Shown: positions 10,968 to 20,306 of the stretch, piece by piece | Layout: each line of letters starts with the position of its first letter | Position numbering within the stretch: position 1 is the stretch's first letter | Assembly: GCF_013113735.1 (NCBI RefSeq) | Contig: NZ_CP053346.1 | Span: 2,370,001-2,434,000, forward strand | DNA from: Sphingomonas sp. AP4-R1 | GTDB taxonomy: Bacteria > Pseudomonadota > Alphaproteobacteria > Sphingomonadales > Sphingomonadaceae | Reading direction: 5' to 3' | DNA length: 64,000 bases | Translations under genes and position numbers: made by a program | The notes under the pieces: model-generated | The model's database searches: none | The model's input: the letters and a program-made list of their open reading frames with translations, nothing else | Told to the model about the DNA's origin: nothing

Positions 10968-11812
10968 GCGATCGTCTCGCCGAGATTGGCCACCGGATCG
11001 AGACCGTCCGCCAGCTCGGCGCGGTGGTCAATGCCATGCAGGGCATTGCCGGGCAGCGGGCGCAGCAGGCGCGCGCGCTTCTGCCCGCGGTGCGACGCTA
11101 TGCGGAGACCGCCCGCACGGCTATCGGCCAGGCGCGCCGCCTTGCCGGGCCACTGGCGCGTTCTCCGACGCGGGCGGATGGTGCTGGAAGAGGCGGCCTT
11201 ATCCTGTTCGGTGCGGAGCAAGGCTTTGCCGGCGCCTTTCCGGAGCAGCTGCTCGACGGCGCCGCGGCCGAGATGCAGGACAGGCATATCCTCCTGATCG
11301 GCGCGCGCACCGCGGCGCTCGCGGCCGAGCGCGGTCTGCGCATCGCATGGAGCGCGAGCATGCCGAGCAAGGCCGACGCGCTTCCCGCTCTGGCGACAAG
11401 CATCATTGACGCGCTGTACGACTATCTGGACGAGGCCGGCGCGGTGCCTATCACCATGGCCTATCCGGTCTGGAGCAGCGGCAAGGGCGTCTCGATCGTG
11501 TGCACGAGCCTCCTGCCGCTCGACCTCGCCACTTTCCCCGCGTCCACGGCAGATTTGCCGCCGCTCATCAACCTCAAGGCGGCGGATCTCATCGGCTACC
11601 TGACTGTGGAATATGTCTTCGCCCAGATCTGCGCGGCGGCGGTCGAGACCTTCGTCGCCGAGAATGAGGCGCGGCTGCGCACCATGGCGACCGCCCGCAG
11701 CCACATCGATCGCAAGGGCGAGGCCCTGCGCCTCGAGGAACGGCTCACGCGTCAGGATCAGATCACCAGTGAAGTCGTAGAACTGAGCGGTGGGCGTCAG
11801 CGGCGAGAATGA
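10964..11812 (+). CDS. atpG: N-type ATPase subunit gamma
   Basis: Central shaft subunit of 282 residues, starting at ATG 10964 with a 4-nt overlap with atpA. The N-terminal helix ([33 protein letters not shown]) and the C-terminal helix ([48 protein letters not shown]) have the gamma pattern of paired coiled-coil helices; the middle holds a Rossmann-like segment with [14 protein letters not shown]. It is the last gene of the operon; an oleate hydratase pseudogene follows. Confidence 0.93.
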   Translation: MSDRLAEIGHRIETVRQLGAVVNAMQGIAGQRAQQARALLPAVRRYAETARTAIGQARRLAGPLARSPTRADGAGRGGLILFGAEQGFAGAFPEQLLDGAAAEMQDRHILLIGARTAALAAERGLRIAWSASMPSKADALPALATSIIDALYDYLDEAGAVPITMAYPVWSSGKGVSIVCTSLLPLDLATFPASTADLPPLINLKAADLIGYLTVEYVFAQICAAAVETFVAENEARLRTMATARSHIDRKGEALRLEERLTRQDQITSEVVELSGGRQRRE

Positions 11813-11891
11813 ATGCAGAGCGGCCATTTTCGCTTTTCAGCAAGAAAGCGCAGAGCTGCTATTGTCTTTGGCCTCGAAGGAAGAGTTTATC

Positions 11892-13546
11892 ATGCGCTAT
11901 AGTAGTGGCAACTACGAAGCTTTCGTGCGCCCCCGGAAACCCGAAGGCGGCGATAGGAAGACGGCCTGGTTCGTCGGCTCGGGTCTTGCCGGACTCGCCG
12001 GCGCGGCGTTCCTGATCCGCGACGGCGGCGTCGCCGGCGAGCATATCTCGATCCTTGAGGAGCTTGCAGTTCCCGGACCTTTATCGCTCGATCCCCTCGC
12101 TGGAGATAGAGGATGCGAGCGTGCTCGATGAATTCTACCGGCTCAACAAGGATGATCCCAATTTCGCTGCGGCGCGTGACGCAGAACTAGGACCAGGATG
12201 TGCCCGACAAGGCGCTGCTGACGCTCGGCGACCGCGCGAAAAAAGACCTGCTCTCCGTCTTCCTCGCGACGCGGGAGGAGATGGCGAACAAGCGGATCAA
12301 CGAAGTCTTCGGCGATGATTTCCTCAAGAGCAATTTCTGGCTCTACTGGCGCACCATGTTCGCCTTCGAGGAATGGCATTCCGCGCTCGAGATGAAGCTC
12401 TATCTCCATCGCTTCATCCACCATATCGGCAGTCTGGCGGATTTCTCCTCGCTCAAGTTCAACCGCTACAATCAATATGAATCGATGGTTCTGCCGCTGG
12501 TCAAAGGGCTGCAGGATCGCGGCGTCAGATTTCGCTACGGCGTCGAAGTCACCGACGTCGATTTCGATATCCGGCCCGGCCGCAAGGAGGCGACCCGGAT
12601 TGACTGGATCGAAAACGGCGTCGATCTCGGCGCCGATGATCTCGTCTTCATCACCATCGGATCGCTGACCGAGAATTCCGATAATGGCGATCACCATACG
12701 CCGGCCGGGCTGAATGAAGGACCCGCGCCGGCCTGGGACCTGTGGCGCCGGATCGCGGCCAAGGATCCTGCTTTTGGCCAACCCGACGTGTTTGGATCCC
12801 ATATCCCGGAGACCAAATGGGCGTCGGCGACCATCACCACGCTCGACGCGCGCATCCCCGCATACATTCGCAAGATCGCCAAACGCAATCCGTTGAGCGG
12901 CACGGTGGTGACCGGCGGCATCGTCACGGTCGAGCTGGCTCCTGAGCTGGACGGTGAGCCGGCAACCCCACTTCAAGAAGCAGCCGAAGGACCAGATCGT
13001 GGCGTGGTTCTATGCGTTGTTCGTTGACCGGCCGGGCGACTATGTGAGGAAGCCGATGCAGGACTGCACGGGCGAAGAGATCACGCAGGAATGGCTCTAT
13101 CATCTCGGCGTGCCGGTCGAGGATATTCCCGGGCTCGCCGCGACGGGGGCAAAGACCGTGCCGGTGATGATGCCCTACATCACCGTCTTCTTCATGCCGC
13201 GCAGGTCGGCGACCGGCCGGACGTGGTGCCCGAGGGCGCGGTCAACTTTGCCCTTATCGGTCAGTTTGCCAAGTCGAAGCAGCGTGATTGTATCTTCACG
13301 ACCGAATATTCGGTGCGCACGCCGATGGAGGCCATCTACACGCTGATTAAGGTCGAACGCGGCGTGTCGGAAGTGTTCAACTCAACCTATGATATCCGCA
13401 CGCTCCTGGCCGCGATCGGGCCGCTCAGGGACGGCAAGGGGATCAACATTCCCGGCCCGTCCTTCCTGCGCCGGCTGCTGAGGAAGAAGCTCGAAGGGAC
13501 AGAGATTGCTAAGTTGCTGGAGGAGTTTCACCTTATTTCTAAATAA
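11892..13546 (+). pseudogene. Oleate hydratase (myosin-cross-reactive antigen family), multiply disrupted
   Basis: Clear remains of a FAD-dependent oleate hydratase, which hydrates oleic acid to 10-hydroxystearate. The start ([18 protein letters not shown], then [20 protein letters not shown]) is preceded by a good ribosome site. Near 12055-12080 the frame changes and about 40 codons are lost, including the GGSLDG-type FAD region. Further frame changes lie near 12170-12190 (with an in-frame TAG), near 12930 and near 13200. The pieces between them (NFWLYWRTMFAFEEWHSALE, MQDCTGEEITQEWLYHLGVP, RDCIFTTEYSVRTPMEAIYT) align in order to the end of the family, so this is one decayed gene and not several small ones. 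Confidence 0.93.
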
Positions 13547-13617
13547 CGATCGAGGGACATCTGGCCCTTTTGGGTGGCGCGGAGGAGAGGGGCACAATGC
13601 GCTTGCGCCCATGCAGT

Positions 13618-14244
13618 TCATTTTTTCGGCGCTTTCCCCATGCCGGCCGCGAAGGCGATCCGTAATGCGTCGGCCTGCGTTTGCACGCCGAGCTTGAACA
13701 TCAGGTTGGCACGGTGAACCTCGACGGTTCGCGATGAGATGCCGAGGTCATAGGCGATGGTCTTGTTCGGATAGCCTTGCGCCATACCTTCCAGAACATC
13801 CTGTTCGCGCGGCGTCAGCACGGCGACCTGAGCTTGCGCCTGAGCTTGTTCGGTCGCGCGCACGTCGGCGCGGTTTATCCGTGCGAAAGCGCGCTCGATC
13901 GCATCGAGCAGCAGTGCCTTTTCGATCGGCTTCGCCAGGAAATCGACCGCGCCTCCCTTCATCGCCTGCACGGCCAGCGCGATGTCGCCATTGCCGGTGA
14001 GCACCACCACCGGCATGTCGATCCCGCTCTTTGTCATAGTCGCCTGCACCTGCAGACCGTCCATGTCCGGCATATGCACGTCCAGCAGCACGCAGCCGAT
14101 CTCCGCTTCGTGCGCGCCCTTTAGAAATTCGGGTCCCGATGAATAAAGTTGGACGACGAAGCCCGATGTGCGCAGCGTGAACCCGACCGATTTACGTATG
14201 GCTTCATCATCGTCGACGAGATGAACAACGCGTCTATCCCCCAT
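13618..14244 (-). CDS. FixJ/NarL-type two-component response regulator
   Basis: Response regulator of 208 residues from ATG 14244, preceded by AGGGGGATC. The receiver domain (about 1-120) shows the acidic pair in HLVDDDEAIR, the phospho-acceptor Asp in CVLLDVHMPDMDG, the Thr of VVLTGNG and the Lys of FLAKPIEKA. A LuxR-type helix-turn-helix follows (LTPREQDVLEGMAQGYPNKTIAYDLGISSRTVEVHRANLMFKLG). No histidine kinase is visible nearby. It is one of the few intact genes in a decaying stretch. The frame extends 29 codons upstream but the added residues lack homology. Confidence 0.92.
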   Translation of the reverse strand: MGDRRVVHLVDDDEAIRKSVGFTLRTSGFVVQLYSSGPEFLKGAHEAEIGCVLLDVHMPDMDGLQVQATMTKSGIDMPVVVLTGNGDIALAVQAMKGGAVDFLAKPIEKALLLDAIERAFARINRADVRATEQAQAQAQVAVLTPREQDVLEGMAQGYPNKTIAYDLGISSRTVEVHRANLMFKLGVQTQADALRIAFAAGMGKAPKK

Positions 14245-14499
14245 GATCCCCCTGAGACTAGCAAATGAGCAAAGTGCTTCGGCGGGGGCGCGCCACCGCT
14301 TCGTGCTCGCCGCTTCTGCGGGTTGGACCATGGTCCAGGGTCAAGAGGGAATTTGCTGCCTCGGTGCTTGCACCCCTCGATCGCAGGAAGGGCAGCGCAG
14401 AAGCTATCCTCAGCGACCGATAGCAGACGCGATTGACGATCGCCGTGAAAGCCCACTGTCCCTGGCCGAGCGGGGGAACACTGGTTCAGACCGGACGCC
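14245..14499. other. Intergenic stretch without recognised gene
   Basis: 255 nt between the response regulator start and the 3' end of the broken PRPP synthetase-like gene. Apart from the regulator's ribosome site no convincing coding region, hairpin terminator or operator was seen. Confidence 0.5.
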
Positions 14500-15375
14500 C
14501 TAAAGAAACGTCCGTACCGCCTCGGCGATCGACCCGGCCATGTCGATGCTGTTGGTCGCATGAACGATCGTGTTGGTGCTGACGATGCGGCGCAAGGAAC
14601 TGCTCAACACTTGTGCGGCGTCGTCCGCGAAGAGCGGATGGACCACCACGCAGTCGGCTGGGCCGAAGCCCCGCTCGCCGAGCTGCCTCGCCGCGACTGC
14701 CAGCGTGCGGCCCGATGATGCGATATCATCCACGAGCACCGGCTGGCGGCCGACGAGGGCCTCGGTGCGCGGAAGCGAGATTCCGCACCTCTCGGTCGCC
14801 CGACCGCTCCTTTTCGCAGACGAGGAAGGAGCACCGGCGTCCGCCGCGACCCATTGCTGGCTCTCTTTGTCGGGTCCGATGATAACCGGCTGCGCCACAT
14901 TTTCCCGGATCCAGTCCGCCATCGCGAGCGCGGCATGAACGACGCGGCTCGGAATTCGATAGGTTTCGTCCAGCGCATGATAACGGTGGAGGTGCAGGGC
15001 GACGGTCACCAGCCAGCCGAGATGGCGCGAGACGATGGCGGCAAACGTGCGCGACGTCACGGCTTCTCCGGGATGGAAGCGAACATCCTGGTGCATATAG
15101 GCCAGACAGGGGCCACAAGGCCGATCTTGCGCGCGTAAAGCTCGCGAAGCGTGTCCGCTGCGAACAGGAGCGGGAGCAGCTTGGCATCCGGACGGTCGAG
15201 GCTGGACAGAAGGGCAACGTGCCGACCGGCGACATCGCTTTCGATCCTGAGATAAGTCTCCCCGTCAGGGAAACTGGCGATGTTCCAGTGCTCCCGGCTC
15301 TGCGTCGAGGGCGGTGCACAAGGCCTGCAACAGCGCCTCGCCGCCGGGAAACATGAAGACGATCGGCCGGCTCAT
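14500..15375 (-). pseudogene. Ribose-phosphate pyrophosphokinase-like gene, two frameshifts
   Basis: PRPP-synthetase-family gene read in three pieces. Piece 1 starts at ATG 15375 (MSRPIVFMFPGGEALLQALC) and hits TGA at 15265-15267 exactly where the family motif FPDGETYLRIESDV should continue; removing one base restores it. Piece 2 (DVAGRHVALLSSLDRPDAKLLPLLF) runs to the G-run at 15109-15112, where one missing base breaks LVAPCLAYMHQD. Piece 3 (FHPGEAVTSRTFA, VLVDDIASSGRT PRPP loop) runs to the stop at 14500. The start overlaps the broken thymidine-phosphorylase-like gene by 4 nt, so the two were an operon. A sequencing error at the G-run cannot be excluded, but two lesions favour decay. Confidence 0.85.
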
Positions 15376-16618
15376 TCGGCGATGATCCCGAAGATCGCAC
15401 CATCGCTCACGGCGAAGGCCGCCGCATAGTCGAGCTCGCCCGGGCTCTGGGCATGGATAGTGCACAGCGGCGCGCCTGCCTCGACTGTCTGGTGAAGGCG
15501 GCTATGCAGCGCGACCCCTGCGGCCTTGGCGGTCGGAGCGCCGGCGAGCTTGGCGACGGTCGCGAGCTTGCGATTGTCGATGCTGACGAGCCTGCCACTA
15601 TAGGGTGCGATCATATCCGGTTAAACTTGGCCACCGGCGGTTCGCGCATGCCGCCCTGGGCTTCGCAGATGCGCTGAAACTTCGTCCAGGCCCGACCGCT
15701 CTGGAGGCTCTCCAGTGCGCATGCAAATCCTCCGCCGGTCGGTGTCGCTCCCGCCAGTTCGAAGAGGCCACCGGCGAGTTCGCATGCGCGGTTCGCCAAA
15801 TCCTCCGCGCCGGGTTCGCCCAAAAGTACGATCAATATGTCCTGGGCTTCTAGCGCCGGCCCGATATCGCGTCCGATCGGCTCTGCGCCAGGGCCGCACA
15901 TCACGCGCGTGCGCAAGCCAAAGGCCTCGGCGACCGAGGTCAGCGCCGTCGAGAGTGTTTCGGCCGCATCGGCGCCGCGCACCTTGGCCGTCGGACCGAA
16001 CAGGATATCGATCACGAGATGGGTCGCGCCGGCGGCGATCTTCTGGGTAAGGACCGAGCCCACCATCTGGCCGACCGCATCGATGTCGAGCACCCGTTCG
16101 ACCCCGATGATCACATCATCGGCCGGACTGAGCTTCACGGCCCCGCCCCAGGCGATACAGCCGCCTTCGCGCTCGACCACCCGGCGGATCGCGGGCACGT
16201 CGAGGTCGACGGGCGCCAGCACTTCCATCGTGTCGGCAGTGCCGGCCGGCGAGGTGATCGCCATTGAGGACGTCTTGGGCATAATCAGGCCTTCGGCGGC
16301 CATGATCGAGAAGATGATCGGCGTCGTGCGATTGCCCGGCAACCCGCCGACGCTGTGCTTGTCGACGATGACGGCACCGGGCCAGCTCAGCCGCTCGCCG
16401 ACGTCGACCATGACCCTGGTGAGGCCGATCATCTCATCGCGGTCTAATGGCACCGCCGAACAGGCTGTCACGAAGGCCGAGAGATGGACGTCGCTGTACC
16501 GGTGCTCGGCAATGTCGCTAATGATCGCCGAGAAGGCCTCTTCGCCGAGCCGGTTCCCGTAGATGCGACGGCGCACGTCGCTGAGCGAGGCGAGCTGTTG
16601 GGCATGCGCGTTCTCCAC
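15372..16618 (-). pseudogene. Thymidine/AMP phosphorylase family gene, split and 5'-interrupted
   Basis: Nucleoside phosphorylase related to archaeal-type AMP/thymidine phosphorylase. The main frame from GTG 16618 to 15611 holds VRRRIYGNRL, VDKHSVGGLPGNRTTPI (phosphate loop) and SSMAITSPAGTADTMEVL. The C-terminal part continues in another frame from ATG 15614 to 15372 (IDNRKLATVAKLAGAPTAKAAGV), joined by an ATGA overlap that cuts the protein where the family is continuous. Upstream of 16618 the same frame keeps homology (HRLGVGDGDLVE) but a TAG at 16649-16651 stands where a Trp codon is plausible, and the ~80-residue N-terminal domain is not recognisable. Translational coupling of two fragments is possible but unlikely. 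Confidence 0.85.
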
Positions 16619-16651
16619 CAGATCGCCGTCACCGACACCGAGCCTGTGCTA

Positions 16652-16854
16652 CTCGCTCCCGCACGATCTGCCCCGATCGCTGAAATATGCCCAGGGAGAA
16701 ATGCGCTTTGCCGTAGTTAGCGATTTCCCGCGACTTGTTGGGGCTGGCCTTGATCTTGAACATCAAGGACGGCGGACATCATTCTGACACGACCGCACTC
16801 AATGGCCGGTCTCACTTCCCCTCTGCTCATATATTGGCCAAGAGCCTCGACACA
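16652..16854. other. Degraded stretch between two pseudogenes
   Basis: About 200 nt that should hold the N-terminal part of the phosphorylase-like gene and the 5' part of the beta-propeller gene. No frame shows convincing homology and no regulatory element was recognised. Confidence 0.45.
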
Positions 16855-17237
16855 GGGCGCGTACGGCAACAGCCAAGCGAGGTCGCAGCCCGGCGGCGTC
16901 AGCGATCCTCATTCGACGGAGTTCGGCAGGATCGTAAGCTGCGTCGTGCTAATCGGCGATGCCCAGGTCCATAGTTGCGACCGTCAGAACAATCGCGCCC
17001 AACTCTTTGACCTCGGACAAGAACTTTATCTACGTAGCTGACATGATGAACGAGCGTATCTGGATACTCCTACGTGATATCGATCAGCCGCCTGGAGCGA
17101 TCGGTCTCGTCGGCGGGCAAGCAAGCCAGTTTACCTGGCCGCAACCAATCGATACCGACAGCCAGGGCAATATCTACACGACGGAAATTAGCATTGGCCG
17201 GCGCATAAGGAAGTTCGTGTTCGACGGGCTGCGCTGA
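16855..17237 (+). pseudogene. C-terminal remnant of an NHL-repeat beta-propeller protein, frameshifted
   Basis: Two adjoining frames carry parts of a secreted NHL-type six-bladed propeller of the kind annotated as peptidyl-alpha-hydroxyglycine amidating lyase-like. The first (about 16855-17010) contains AYGN, FGRIVSCVVLIGDAQVHSCDRQNNRAQLFD; the second (about 17000-17237) contains NFIYVADMMNERIWILLRDI and QPIDTDSQGNIYTTEISIGRRIRKF, then a stop. A frameshift and probably a short deletion separate them, and the N-terminal half is absent. The stop lies 46 nt before the intact SDR gene. Confidence 0.72.
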
Positions 17238-17283
17238 CGCTGACTCGCGACGAACAAACGAACGATTTGAAAGGAGATCCCTG

Positions 17284-18051
17284 ATGAACCCTGTCTACGA
17301 CTTCACTGGCCAGGTCGCGCTGGTGACCGGCGCGGCCATGGGGCTGGGGCTGGCGACAGCGCGCGCCTTTTCCGATGCGGGGGCTGCTGTTGTTCTCGTC
17401 GACCTCAACGGTGACCTTGCCGCCGAAGAAGCACGCAAGATCGTCACTTCGGGTGGGCGCGCGATCGGGCTCACATGCGATGTCGCGAACGAAGACCAGG
17501 TCGCAGCGGCGATTGATCAATCAGTCAAGAACTATGGCCGCCTCGATTTTGCCTATAACAATGCCGGGATCCAAGTCCCGCCGAGCGATCCTGCCGACGA
17601 ACTCGTCGAGAATTTCGATCGCATCACCTCGGTGAACATTCGCGGCGTTTGGGCCTGCATGAAGCATGAGCTACGCGTGATGCGGACTCAAGGGTCTGGC
17701 GCCATCGTCAACTGCTCGTCCGGCGGAGGCCTGGTAGGTCTGCCCGACCAAGGTTCTTATGACGCGACGAAACACGCCGTCATCGGGCTGACCAAGAGCG
17801 CAGGGTTGAAGTATGCGGCGCGCGGCATTCGAGTCAATGCTGTCTGCCCGGGGCCAATGGATACACCAATGCTGTCGGGCCTAATCGAGCAGGACAAGGA
17901 CATGATCGACGAGATGGTCAAGGTCCAGCCGATCGGCCGCATCGGTCGTCCGGAGGAGGTCGCCGCGGCGGTGTTGTGGCTGTGCAGCCCCGGCGCCAGC
18001 CTCGTCGTCGGCGCAGCTTTGCCAGTCGATGGCGGGTTTACCGCACAGTGA
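17284..18051 (+). CDS. SDR family NAD(P)-dependent oxidoreductase
   Basis: Classical short-chain dehydrogenase/reductase of 255 residues. The cofactor loop TGAAMGLG is at about 15-22, NNAG at 92-95, the catalytic Ser in NCSSGGG near 145 and Tyr159/Lys163 in YDATK; the C-terminus has GRIGRPEEVAAAVLWLCSP and LPVDGG. An acidic residue after beta2 (VDLNGD) suggests NAD(H) preference. A strong AAGGAG lies 8 nt before the ATG. It is isolated between a beta-propeller remnant and an IS relic, so the substrate cannot be inferred. Confidence 0.9.
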   Translation: MNPVYDFTGQVALVTGAAMGLGLATARAFSDAGAAVVLVDLNGDLAAEEARKIVTSGGRAIGLTCDVANEDQVAAAIDQSVKNYGRLDFAYNNAGIQVPPSDPADELVENFDRITSVNIRGVWACMKHELRVMRTQGSGAIVNCSSGGGLVGLPDQGSYDATKHAVIGLTKSAGLKYAARGIRVNAVCPGPMDTPMLSGLIEQDKDMIDEMVKVQPIGRIGRPEEVAAAVLWLCSPGASLVVGAALPVDGGFTAQ

Positions 18052-18187
18052 CTTTACAATGCCGAGCCTGAACGGGCCCTCTATATCGAGAGCGATTGTT
18101 TGAAAGACGAGGTGTTTCCACTTTTCATGCTGCTAAGATCGCCCGGCATAGCGAGGAACTGTAACGTCAACTCCTTTAGCCATTGCG

Positions 18188-19019
18188 CTAGGGTCAGGAC
18201 TCGATGATCATAGCCAGAAGATGACGGTGGCAGCGGGGGCGATGGCGGAGAAGAAGACGGTCGGGCACCGGTCGTAGCGGGTCACGACGCTGCGCCAGTC
18301 CTTGAGGCGGCGAACATGATTTCGATGCGGCTGCGGCGTCGGTAGCGGCGCTTGTCGTATCTGACCGGCTCGTTGCGCGATCGCCGGCCCGGGATACAGG
18401 GCTGGATGCCTATGGCCTGGAGCGCGTCCCTGAACAAGTCAGCATCATAGCCGCGGTCGCCGAGCAACCACTGCGCCTTTGGCATATCATCGAGCAGCGC
18501 TGCCGCACCGGTATAGTCGCTGACCTGCCCGGCGGTCATGGAGAAGCTCAAGGGGTGGCCATTCGCGTCGGCGACGGCATGGAGCTTGGTGTTCATGCCG
18601 CCTGTGGTGCGGCCAATTAGGCGGCCGAGACCCCCTTTTTAACTCGCAGGCTCGATGCCGTGCGGTGCGCCTTCAGGTAGGTGGCATCGATCATCACCGT
18701 CCTTGGCTCAGCGCCAACCGCAGCAAGCCCTTCCATCATCGCGTGAACACGCCCGCCTCGGCCCACCGCTTCCACCGGTTGTACAGCGTCTTGTGCGGCC
18801 CGTAGGCGCTGGGCGCATCGCGCCACCGCGGCCCGTTGCGGTTGACGAACACGATGCCGCTGAGCACCCGCCGGTCATCCGGGGCTTGCCGTGGCTCTTG
18901 GGGAAGAACGGTCGCAGCCGCTCGATTTCGTCCGTCAGCCAAAACAGGTCGCTCATCCCGGTCTCCTCGCAGAGCCTGAATCAGATCGGGAGCCTCACAT
19001 CAATAGGTCCTGACCCTAG
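18188..19019. mobile_element. Degenerate IS5-family insertion sequence with terminal inverted repeats
   Basis: An element of about 824 bp bounded by imperfect terminal inverted repeats: GGTCAGGACTC at the left end (from 18192) and the complement of GGTCAGGACCT at the right end (to 19015). Both ends are flanked by CTAG (18188-18191 and 19016-19019), matching the YTAR-type target duplication known in parts of the IS5 family. It carries one minus-strand transposase with several frameshifts and is probably immobile unless helped in trans. It sits between the 3' ends of the SDR gene and the TetR gene and interrupts neither. Confidence 0.88.
18208..18956 (-). pseudogene. IS5-family transposase, frameshifted
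   Basis: DDE transposase in at least four frame segments: MSDLFWLTDEIERLRPFFPK, then VLSGIVFVNRNGPRWRDAPSAYGPHKTLYNRWKRW, then MMEGLAAVGAEPRTVMIDATYLKAHRTASSLRVKKG (Asp of DDE in MIDATYLKAH), then MNTKLHAVADANGHPLSF, LLGDRGYDADLFRDAL (second Asp) and RRSRIEIMF (Glu), and finally ATVIFWL at the C-terminus. Some IS5 members use one programmed frameshift, but three or more shifts mean the gene is dead. The order and spacing of the segments match a full-length IS5-group transposase. Confidence 0.88.
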
Positions 19020-19307
19020 GTTGCGAAGGTCATCCGCCGGATCGGGGTTCGGAGCAAACCTTTTACCGCTGGTGAAAACTTTATTCCATGCCTCTCATGG
19101 TTTGCCGAGGAGACTTCGGTGCCTGCTCGAAGACCCACGTCAGGGCCGCCATGCTTGCAACGCCAAAAGCTATCGGATGCTCGTCCCTGCAAATGGCCTA
19201 GCAGCTCGGCAAGGACAACGGACCGCTTGCCTTGATTCAGCGCGGATCCAGTACTTGTTACGGAGTTCGAGCGGTTCGATCCAGGCACGTGTTAGCGGTC
19301 GTTCTCG

Positions 19308-19925
19308 TCAGCCCTGACGCGCTCGAGGAGTGACAGCCGCGAGAGCATGACGAGCCATACGAGCCGCCATTTCCTCGGGTGGTTCCATTTCCGTCCGGCT
19401 GTACCAGCGGTGTGACCAGCGAACCATGCCGACGACGATCTGTGCGGAGATGAGGGGATCATCTACATCAAAGGCGCTTATCCGCGCTCCATCCTCCAAA
19501 ATACCGGCTACAATTCGCGCAAATTTATCATAGTCATCCCGCGACCTTTTTTGCATATACTCTGACAGACTGCGCTCTTCATTTGAAAAGATGACAGCCA
19601 TCTCCGTGTGAGTAAGGCTGACAATCGCATATCGTCTTATCAGCTCGTAGAGCTGGGCATCGGGCGTCCGAGATACTGAAAACACCTCATCAAATGCATC
19701 GAAGAATATCTCTCGTAGAATCTCGTAGATATTTTCAAGCAGTGAGGTTTTGTTCGGAAAGTAACTGTATATAAACGGTTTTGTAACGCCTAAATGCGAG
19801 GCGAGTTCGCCTACGCTCGTCTGCTGAAATCCCTTCTCTGAGAAAAGCTTGATAGCTCCTGTAAGAATGATCTTGCGCTTCTCGATGGGCGAATAGCGCT
19901 TAATGCGCCCGTCTGCCTCAGTCAC
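19308..19925 (-). CDS. TetR/AcrR family transcriptional regulator
   Basis: Regulator of 205 residues with an N-terminal TetR helix-turn-helix (KRKIILTGAIKLFSEKGFQQTSVGELASHLGVTKPFIYSYFPNKTSLLENIY) and an all-helical ligand-binding C-terminus of TetR_C type (VVGMVRWSHRWY). It is divergent from the TonB receptor and peptide-utilisation genes at 20307 onward; the 381-nt gap holds palindromes that are candidate operators. The likely role is ligand-relieved repression of that operon; the ligand is unknown. Confidence 0.92.
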   Translation of the reverse strand: MTEADGRIKRYSPIEKRKIILTGAIKLFSEKGFQQTSVGELASHLGVTKPFIYSYFPNKTSLLENIYEILREIFFDAFDEVFSVSRTPDAQLYELIRRYAIVSLTHTEMAVIFSNEERSLSEYMQKRSRDDYDKFARIVAGILEDGARISAFDVDDPLISAQIVVGMVRWSHRWYSRTEMEPPEEMAARMARHALAAVTPRARQG

Positions 19926-20125
19926 TATTCCGCTCCAGTTCGCTGTCCGGTCTGGTGGACGCGCGACAGTTGCTTGTCGCGGTCAGGTAGGTTGTGTGCC
20001 CAAAGCGCGCAAGCTCCACTTTTTGACTCCCGGCGCGCCATGTCCAGGCTCGAGCCAGATTGATCGTATCGATGGCGGCCCTCTTCAAAAATACCGTTGA
20101 TCTCTGGATTGTCGCCATATATGCA

Positions 20126-20137
20126 CCATCGTATACG
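20126..20137. promoter_or_regulatory. Perfect 12-bp palindrome, candidate TetR operator
   Basis: ATCGTATACGAT is self-complementary and lies in the divergent gap between the tetR gene and the TonB receptor gene. TetR regulators normally bind palindromes in such gaps. It abuts a second inverted repeat (20134-20156). No binding data are available. Confidence 0.45.
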
Positions 20138-20156
20138 ATCTACCAAGCGGTAGAAT
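20134..20156. promoter_or_regulatory. Inverted repeat in tetR/TonB-receptor gap
   Basis: CGATCTACC and GGTAGAATCG flank a short AAGC centre, giving two nearly complementary arms (one inserted base). It overlaps the end of the ATCGTATACGAT palindrome, so the pair may form one operator region for the divergent TetR regulator. The rest of the 19926-20306 gap shows nothing else recognisable apart from AGGGGG before the receptor start. Confidence 0.4.
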
Positions 20157-20306
20157 CGCGCTTGGAGGGATTTCTTGTGGCAGGGCCGGGGTCGCATGCG
20201 ACCACGGTCTAGCGACGCTCTTTGATATGTTTCTCGCGGAAAGAAAAATGTAAATTCGCGAGATAAAAGGCGTCGATAATTAATGCTGAACAAAAGGGGG
20301 CGCATA

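Noticed and set aside
18208..18956. Programmed ribosomal frameshifting in the IS5 transposase
   Set aside because: Three or more changes of frame and no single slippery site at one orfA/orfB junction; degeneration explains it better.
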